Positions 58,724 through 64,000 of a stretch of DNA of 64,000 nucleotides are shown here, piece by piece; the first letter of the stretch is position 1; each line of letters begins with the position of its first letter. A program made the position numbers and the translations under genes. Under the pieces are notes generated by a model. It searched no databases and was not told the origin of the DNA. It was given only the letters and a program-made list of their open reading frames with translations. The stretch is from Paenibacillus pabuli (GTDB taxonomy: Bacteria; Bacillota; Bacilli; Paenibacillales; Paenibacillaceae): NCBI RefSeq assembly GCF_023101145.1, contig NZ_CP073714.1, positions 4,898,001 through 4,962,000 on the forward strand, given 5' to 3'.

Positions 58724-60208
58724 CTATTTCGAAGAATCCACAGGAAATTGTAAAATAAACTCTGTACCTTCGCCAATTACACTATTAACGTTAATGGTCC
58801 CATGATGCGCATCTACTATATTTTTTACAATTGCAAGCCCCAGTCCTGTACCCACACTTTCACCTCGAACACGAGCCTTATCCGCTTTATAGAATCGTTC
58901 AAAAATGAAAGGTAAATCTGAGGATGGAATGCCTACACCCTCATCTTTTACTATTACCCTGGCTGAAGGTGTCCTGATATCTGTTAACAAGTCTGCCGAT
59001 ATGACAACATTTTTGCCCGATGGAGTATGCCGAAACGCATTATCCAGCAAATTTGTAAATACCTGTTCAAGTCGATCCTCATCGGCCTGATGAAGTTCAA
59101 TGGAAGACCGACTGCATTCAAATTGAAGATGGATATCCTGTTCTTTAGAACGTACGGAGAACTTTCTGTATATCCGTTCCAGCAATTCGACCAAGTCTAC
59201 TTCCTTCACGGCCATATCCGTATGCCCCGCTTCCATTCGGGCAAGATCAAGCAAATCTTTAACCAATCTGCCCATACGCAAAGACTCATCATGAATCACT
59301 TGAATTAACTCTTCACTTTCCTCTGGAGAAGCCGCCATTCCATCCAAAAGAGCTTCACTATAACCTTGCATCATGGATAGCGGAGTACGTATTTCATGGG
59401 ATACATTTGCTACAAAATCACGACGCATTTTCTCCAGTCGCACTTCTTCCGTTACGTCACGAAGGACAGCAACAGCACCCCGTACCACACTATCCGCATA
59501 TAAAGGCGCCATTTGAACAGACCAGACTCCCTGCTGCACATGCACGTTAGAGTTCTGGTCGCCACCTTGCTCCATCACCATTTTATACAAAGGAACGAGT
59601 GGTTCCGGCACCTCTCGTGAAGAACTCACAGCATTCTCCGAATCCTGTCTCTCACCCATCTGTGCCCAGTCCAAATCACACCAAGCTTGCATGATTTTCT
59701 CGCCAGGTGGGTTCGTCAAAATCACTTTCCCCTCACCGTCGAATGTAACTACTGCATCGGTCATGCTTCGGAGCACACTCGCCAGATGTTCTTTCTCGTG
59801 GTTAAGGTTGCGAATGTTATCTTCCAGTTGTGCAGCCATATGGTTAAAAGTATTGCCTAATTCTCCAATCTCATCGCTCGTCACAAGGGAGAGACGTGTA
59901 CCGTAATTTCCTTTCCGAATCGCATTAGCTGCCTGAATTAGCTGCTGCATCGGCTGTGTAATTTTTGTAAAAAGAAACAGCGCAAAAAAGGTCGTCAAGC
60001 TGAATCCGATAATACAAACATACGTAAACAAACGTTTGATATCTCTCGACTCAGACTCCGCAAAATTCGTATCGATATACGGCAGCAAAAAAAGACCCAA
60101 TGCTATGAGTACACAGCCCACAAGGCAAATAATCGTAATCCATAATTTCCCGACCAGCGATCTCCAGAAACTAAAACTACTTCGGTACTTCCAGTTTATA
60201 ACCCACAC
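58724..60208 (-). CDS. resE: redox-responsive sensor histidine kinase ResE
   Basis: 494 residues if started at the GTG at 60208. Two membrane segments flank a short loop (about 19-75), then a HAMP domain, a PAS-like domain, the phospho-accepting H in FVANVSHEIRTPLSMMQGY near 276, and the ATP-binding N (NLLDNAFRHTP), G1 (DEGVGIPSSD) and G2 (GTGLGLAIV) boxes. Partner of ResD. The outer loop is much shorter than in many sensor kinases. The start overlaps resD by 32 bases; the exact start is uncertain. Confidence 0.93.
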   Translation of the reverse strand: MWVINWKYRSSFSFWRSLVGKLWITIICLVGCVLIALGLFLLPYIDTNFAESESRDIKRLFTYVCIIGFSLTTFFALFLFTKITQPMQQLIQAANAIRKGNYGTRLSLVTSDEIGELGNTFNHMAAQLEDNIRNLNHEKEHLASVLRSMTDAVVTFDGEGKVILTNPPGEKIMQAWCDLDWAQMGERQDSENAVSSSREVPEPLVPLYKMVMEQGGDQNSNVHVQQGVWSVQMAPLYADSVVRGAVAVLRDVTEEVRLEKMRRDFVANVSHEIRTPLSMMQGYSEALLDGMAASPEESEELIQVIHDESLRMGRLVKDLLDLARMEAGHTDMAVKEVDLVELLERIYRKFSVRSKEQDIHLQFECSRSSIELHQADEDRLEQVFTNLLDNAFRHTPSGKNVVISADLLTDIRTPSARVIVKDEGVGIPSSDLPFIFERFYKADKARVRGESVGTGLGLAIVKNIVDAHHGTINVNSVIGEGTEFILQFPVDSSK

Positions 60209-60893
60209 CCCACACCGTCGTAATCATCGCCGCTGATTCTGGCGAAACCTTGTTTAACTTCTCGCGAAGACGCTTCACATGCGTATCCACGGTACGAAGA
60301 TCACCAAAGAATTCATAGTTCCATACATCCTTCAGCAGCTCTTCTCTGGAGAAAACTTTATCTGGAGATGTCGCGAGATAATGCAGCAGTTCATATTCTT
60401 TCGGTGTTAGACTGATCTCTTCCCCACCTGCGGTTACGCGATGAGCATCATGTTCGATAACCAAATGGGGAAACACAATATTGTTGCTTGAATTACTCTC
60501 CTTGGACAGATACGCTGTCGCAGAAGATCGACGCAGAATCGCCTTCACCCGGTAAATCACTTCACGTGGACTGAACGGTTTAACGACATAATCATCTGCT
60601 CCAACTTCAAAGCCCTGAACGCGGTTTATCTCTTCGCCTTTTGCAGTAAGCATTAAAACCGGGGTTGATTTAACCTGACGCAAACGGGTACATACTTCAA
60701 CACCGTCCATTCCCGGCAACATCACATCAAGCAAAATCAGACCATAGTCGCCTGCAGTTGCTTTTCGCAGTGCAGTTTCCCCATCCTCTGCTTCATCGAT
60801 TTCATAACCTTCTTTTTCGAGATACATTTTCAAAAGCCGTCGGATTCTTTCCTCGTCGTCCACGACTAATATGCGGTTCTCATGTTCAGCCAT
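60177..60893 (-). CDS. resD: response regulator ResD
   Basis: 238 residues, OmpR/PhoB type. The receiver has acidic DDEE near 13, phospho-acceptor D in LILLDVMLPG near 56, K in VVKPFSP near 106; the C-terminal winged helix has EYELLHYLATSPDKVFSREELL and VDTHVKRLREKL. In B. subtilis ResD activates respiration, cytochrome and fermentative genes at low oxygen. The ATG at 60893 follows GGAGTGG; the longer frame to 61001 lacks support. Follows resC after 143 bases. Confidence 0.94.
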   Translation of the reverse strand: MAEHENRILVVDDEERIRRLLKMYLEKEGYEIDEAEDGETALRKATAGDYGLILLDVMLPGMDGVEVCTRLRQVKSTPVLMLTAKGEEINRVQGFEVGADDYVVKPFSPREVIYRVKAILRRSSATAYLSKESNSSNNIVFPHLVIEHDAHRVTAGGEEISLTPKEYELLHYLATSPDKVFSREELLKDVWNYEFFGDLRTVDTHVKRLREKLNKVSPESAAMITTVWGVGYKLEVPK

Positions 60894-60936
60894 TCCACTC
60901 CAGCCCCTTTGCAATAACTCCTCATCACTTCTATTA

Positions 60937-60954
60937 TGTTCGATCTGGCGAACA
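60937..60954. promoter_or_regulatory. perfect palindrome upstream of resD
   Basis: TGTTCG-6-CGAACA between resC and resD, 44 bases before the resD start. A possible operator. The half-site order differs from a LexA box (GAAC first, 4-base spacer). Confidence 0.35.
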
Positions 60955-61036
60955 ATATTTGAATGCCCCATTGGACGTAGGGGCTTACGTATATGTTTCA
61001 TGGATTTCTCTCGAGAACTTCACGAAACTACCTATC

Positions 61037-62299
61037 CTAGTCTGCCCCTGCATAAGAATGCAACCCGGCGATGATCAAATTCACACCAACGAGTGTAAAC
61101 ATCACGACCAAAAATCCAAGTACTGCTAGCCAGGCAGACTTGCGGCCCTGCCAGCCTCTGGACAAACGCAAATGCAGGTACACACTATAATATAACCATG
61201 TTATCAGTGCCCACACCTCTTTAGGGTCCCATCCCCAGAAGCGGCTCCATGCAATCTGGGCCCAGATCATAGCGAAAATTAATGCTCCCAATGTAAATAT
61301 AGGGAATCCGATAGCAATGGCGCGATAACTAATCTCATCAAGATCATCGGCATCAATGCCATCCAGCATTGGCTGCAGTGCTTGTCCAAGCGGTCTTCTT
61401 ACAATTAGACGAATTAGTCCATATAAGATCAGCCCTACAATCAAAGACCAGACTACCGTATTCAGTTTACGTCCAGCATTAACTCCGTTCATCCAGGAAG
61501 GTGTCTCAAGCAGAGGTTCCTTCATGCCAAGAAACGGTTTCATGCTCTCCACTTCGCTCTGATAAGGTGCAAAAATAGGAGGCATGCGATAAATCACTTT
61601 CTCTATTGTACTATTTTCCTGTACCTCTGTGTCAATGCTAGTGGTCTTTTGAACAAAAACCGCCTCATACCCGGATGCGCGGAATGCAAATACCGACCCG
61701 ATAAATCCCACGACGACCACAATCGTAATCATTGTGAATTCGATCCATCCACGCTGGCGCCTGGATGATTTGTCCTTGCCACTAAAGTCGACTGTACGTA
61801 ACAAGTACATGAATCCCGCCGCAAACCCTACGGCGAAGAAAGCCTCTCCAAGCGCGGCCAACGTCACGTGGATCTTGAGCCATATGGATTGCAAAGCAGG
61901 AATCAGCGGCTGTACTTCCTGTGGAAATACGGCTGCATACGCCATAATAATGATGGTCAGTGGCAATGCAAATAGTCCTAACAACGACTTGCGATAAATG
62001 GCGTAGACTACAATAAAAGCGACCATAATCATCATCGATAGAAAACTCATAAACTCATACATATTACTTACTGGAATATGGCCTGCTCCAGCCCAGCGTG
62101 TGCCAAAAAAGATAAGATGTGCAGCCAGAGCAACCGTTGAAGCGATAAAAGCCCGCTTTCCCCAACGTTCTACATGAGCCTGTGAATCACGATTACTCCA
62201 TTTTTTGCCCATAACGGCAACGCCATATAATATAAATGCAGCACAATATAGAAAAAAAGATACGATAAATGTGTCGCTGCTGAAATCCAATAAACTCAT
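61037..62299 (-). CDS. resC: cytochrome c biogenesis protein ResC (CcsA family)
   Basis: 420 residues with eight or more membrane segments. WGWDPKEVWALITW near 350 is the tryptophan-rich haem-handling motif. With ResB it forms the system II complex that carries haem outside and attaches it to apocytochrome c, such as QcrC in this window. It overlaps resB by four bases. Confidence 0.94.
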   Translation of the reverse strand: MSLLDFSSDTFIVSFFLYCAAFILYGVAVMGKKWSNRDSQAHVERWGKRAFIASTVALAAHLIFFGTRWAGAGHIPVSNMYEFMSFLSMMIMVAFIVVYAIYRKSLLGLFALPLTIIIMAYAAVFPQEVQPLIPALQSIWLKIHVTLAALGEAFFAVGFAAGFMYLLRTVDFSGKDKSSRRQRGWIEFTMITIVVVVGFIGSVFAFRASGYEAVFVQKTTSIDTEVQENSTIEKVIYRMPPIFAPYQSEVESMKPFLGMKEPLLETPSWMNGVNAGRKLNTVVWSLIVGLILYGLIRLIVRRPLGQALQPMLDGIDADDLDEISYRAIAIGFPIFTLGALIFAMIWAQIAWSRFWGWDPKEVWALITWLYYSVYLHLRLSRGWQGRKSAWLAVLGFLVVMFTLVGVNLIIAGLHSYAGAD

Positions 62300-63969
62300 G
62301 TTTGGTTCCCCCCGTTATCCAACGACTTCTCATCCACTTCCACATTCATATGTTTTAACACGGCTGCAACCTCACGCCTGAAGCCAAACCAGTTTTTGTT
62401 CGTATGGCCGCCTAGGGTGAGCTGTCTATCATCAATCCGAATCCAAATACGTCGATGGTGCCAGTAAAAGCCCATAACCAGACCCAACATGACAATTCCT
62501 GCTCCGACCCACACAAAAGGCATGGCCTTATCAATACGAATATTGAGGTAACTCACGGATTGAATGATGTCAACTTTATCCATGCTGTCAACCTCTAGCT
62601 GCAACGGTATTTCTCCTCCATTCAACTGTTTGTTAATTGCGTCCTGCTGAAAACGCTGTTTATCTATCTGCTTTGCAAAATACAAGTACTGCATTCCCTC
62701 TTCGGGCAAATCGGGCCCCTTGATGTTAAATAGAAAGGCAGGTGCATTAGGTGAAGGGGATTTTGATTTGGGCTCTCCATTTTCATCCAGCCCAAAATCC
62801 ATGTATTTTTCTTTTACAGTCAGATTATAGGGTCCAGCTTCAAACGTTCGCTGCGTATCCACCATAGCAATTTGAATTGCTCCGTACTTCTCACCTGTCT
62901 GGGCATTAACCAAATCAGGCGTTACCGAACGAATCGTCGGCGTCAGATCATAATCAAACTGATATGCTTTTAATCCCTTGTAATTCAGTGGATGGTTCAC
63001 TCGAACATCATGCCGATCCACCTCTGTCAATTGAGGCTTTTTCGAAGGATCCGAGCAATCTGCCGTACATTCGTACAACACCACTTTGGTTTCAAACAGT
63101 TTTGGAACGGTTTTGTTCAAATTACGGAATTGCTCCGGAACCTCATCTTCACTGTAGAATTCAACATTAAACTGTTCATTCTTCAAATACATGGAGGTAT
63201 TCGGTATTTTCTTGATTTCCCCTTCGGGAAAAGCAACATGCTCATCCAGATTCAGCCCGGGAAGTCCTCGGGCAAGTACTGCCAGCAGAAAGATAATCAA
63301 ACCGATATGAATGACATAAGGTCCCCAGCGACTGAATCTCTGTTTCTCAGCCAGCAATGCACTACCCTCGGTATGCACACGATAACCTTTCTTTTTAAGC
63401 GGCGTAACCGCTTTCTTAATCCAGTCTTCTGATGCCTCATCTATGGAGCCTTGGTACACCAGTCGCTGGCGTGTAAGAAACTGCATGTGTTTGCGTATTT
63501 TCTGTTTATTCAGCGCTTTGTACAGTGGAAGTACCCGGTCAAGGCTGCATATGACCAAGGAAGCACCAATTAGCACTAACAGCAAAATAAACCACCAGGA
63601 TTCGTATGTATGTGACAGACCCAGCAGATAATAGATATGACCCAACTGACCGTATGTGTCCTTGTAATATACGGATGGATCAATATTCAGAAATGTACTT
63701 TCTTGTGGATAGATCGTTCCCAGCATGGAACCTACAAGCGTAAACACAATCATATAAACAGCAATTTTGACCGATGAGAAAAAATTCCAGATACGATCAA
63801 TTATTTTGGGATTTGTACGTTGCGAACGACGAGCCATGCCATCATAACGCATTTCCAATACTTCACCCGATTTGACCTCAGCCTCCTGCAGCGGCTTGCC
63901 GCATGCTTCACACAGCACAGTGCCCACCGGATTTTGGTGTCCACACTCACACTTCGTATTTTGGAACAC
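62296..63969 (-). CDS. resB: cytochrome c biogenesis protein ResB
   Basis: 557 residues. The N-terminus carries a zinc-ribbon-like CECGHQNPVGTVLCEACGK; membrane segments near 73, 128, 215 and 485 flank a large outer domain. Partner of ResC. It starts at a GTG (63969), seven bases after AGGAGG. It is the second gene of the res operon, after resA. Confidence 0.94.
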   Translation of the reverse strand: MFQNTKCECGHQNPVGTVLCEACGKPLQEAEVKSGEVLEMRYDGMARRSQRTNPKIIDRIWNFFSSVKIAVYMIVFTLVGSMLGTIYPQESTFLNIDPSVYYKDTYGQLGHIYYLLGLSHTYESWWFILLLVLIGASLVICSLDRVLPLYKALNKQKIRKHMQFLTRQRLVYQGSIDEASEDWIKKAVTPLKKKGYRVHTEGSALLAEKQRFSRWGPYVIHIGLIIFLLAVLARGLPGLNLDEHVAFPEGEIKKIPNTSMYLKNEQFNVEFYSEDEVPEQFRNLNKTVPKLFETKVVLYECTADCSDPSKKPQLTEVDRHDVRVNHPLNYKGLKAYQFDYDLTPTIRSVTPDLVNAQTGEKYGAIQIAMVDTQRTFEAGPYNLTVKEKYMDFGLDENGEPKSKSPSPNAPAFLFNIKGPDLPEEGMQYLYFAKQIDKQRFQQDAINKQLNGGEIPLQLEVDSMDKVDIIQSVSYLNIRIDKAMPFVWVGAGIVMLGLVMGFYWHHRRIWIRIDDRQLTLGGHTNKNWFGFRREVAAVLKHMNVEVDEKSLDNGGNQT

Positions 63970-63983
63970 GACTAGACCTCCTG

Positions 63984-64000
63984 TCAGGGCTGCTTCGCCA
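63984..64000 (-). CDS. resA: probable last codons of resA
   Basis: A frame reading A-K-Q-P then TGA (63984-63986) ends 14 bases before the resB start. resA, a thiol-disulfide oxidoreductase, precedes resB in B. subtilis. Only four codons are seen, so this rests on gene order. Confidence 0.3.

Noticed and set aside
60937..60954. LexA box upstream of resD
   Set aside because: The half sites are in the wrong order (GTTC first) and the spacer is six bases, not four.

Overview
The window is a chromosomal backbone segment of a Paenibacillus-like, spore-forming, low-to-mid GC Firmicute. It closely parallels the Bacillus subtilis ypjC-ypjB-ypjA-qcr to res interval: the qcr genes, the aro/trp supraoperon, the men/hep genes, mtrB, hbs, spoIVA, gpsA, der, rpsA, cmk, ypeB, prsW, mecB, ypbG, ypbD, serA and the res genes follow the same order. 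Sporulation genes (ypjB, spoIVA, spoVIF, ypeB) and strong GGAGG ribosome sites with frequent TTG or GTG starts fit that assignment. Almost everything lies on the minus strand. The exceptions are a YitT tail, a 53-codon gene beside hbs, a tautomerase-fold gene, a polysaccharide deacetylase, serA and a candidate small RNA. I saw no prophage, CRISPR array, rRNA or tRNA.

Layout: 1-4.0 kb holds ypjC (tail), ypjB, ypjA and the menaquinol:cytochrome c reductase operon qcrABC. 4.2-8.8 kb holds ypiF, a solo IDEAL-domain protein, a gamma-carbonic-anhydrase-like protein, an unrecognised 372-aa protein, a histidine phosphatase and an ECF sigma/anti-sigma pair with an autoregulatory-type promoter. 9.2-9.4 kb carries a perfect promoter and terminator with no ORF between them (candidate sRNA). 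9.4-21.3 kb is the aromatic supraoperon aroC-aroB-aroH-trpEDCFBA-hisC-tyrA. It has a promoter before aroC and a second promoter before trpE, followed by an 11-triplet TRAP site and an attenuator; mtrB, encoding TRAP, is 10 kb away. 21.5-28.4 kb holds cheR, ndk, hepT, ubiX, ubiA, menG, hepS, a membrane-anchored unknown and mtrB. 28.5-34.6 kb holds hbs, an inserted sugar-type ABC transporter operon and spoIVA.

35-51.9 kb contains a tautomerase-fold protein, a YphF-like lipoprotein, a ferredoxin, a nucleotidyltransferase-fold protein, a DUF2768 membrane protein, spoVIF, gpsA, plsY, der, the S1-repeat protein, plsC, cmk, ypfB, a PilZ protein, ypeB (without an adjacent sleB), a small zinc-ribbon protein, prsW, mecB, a deacetylase lipoprotein, a phosphoesterase and a CPBP protease. 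52.2-54.3 kb is a serine T-box plus serA. 54.4-58.5 kb is a 1388-aa collagen-like protein with ten beta-type modules. 58.7-64 kb is resE-resD-resC-resB, with the likely last codons of resA.

Functionally the window couples chorismate, tryptophan and tyrosine synthesis, menaquinone tail and ring assembly, the quinol oxidising complex, and cytochrome c maturation with its redox two-component system. The most notable non-textbook items are the candidate C/U-rich sRNA at 9.27 kb, the trp leader with a MITE-like element just before the trpE ribosome site, and the modular collagen-like protein.
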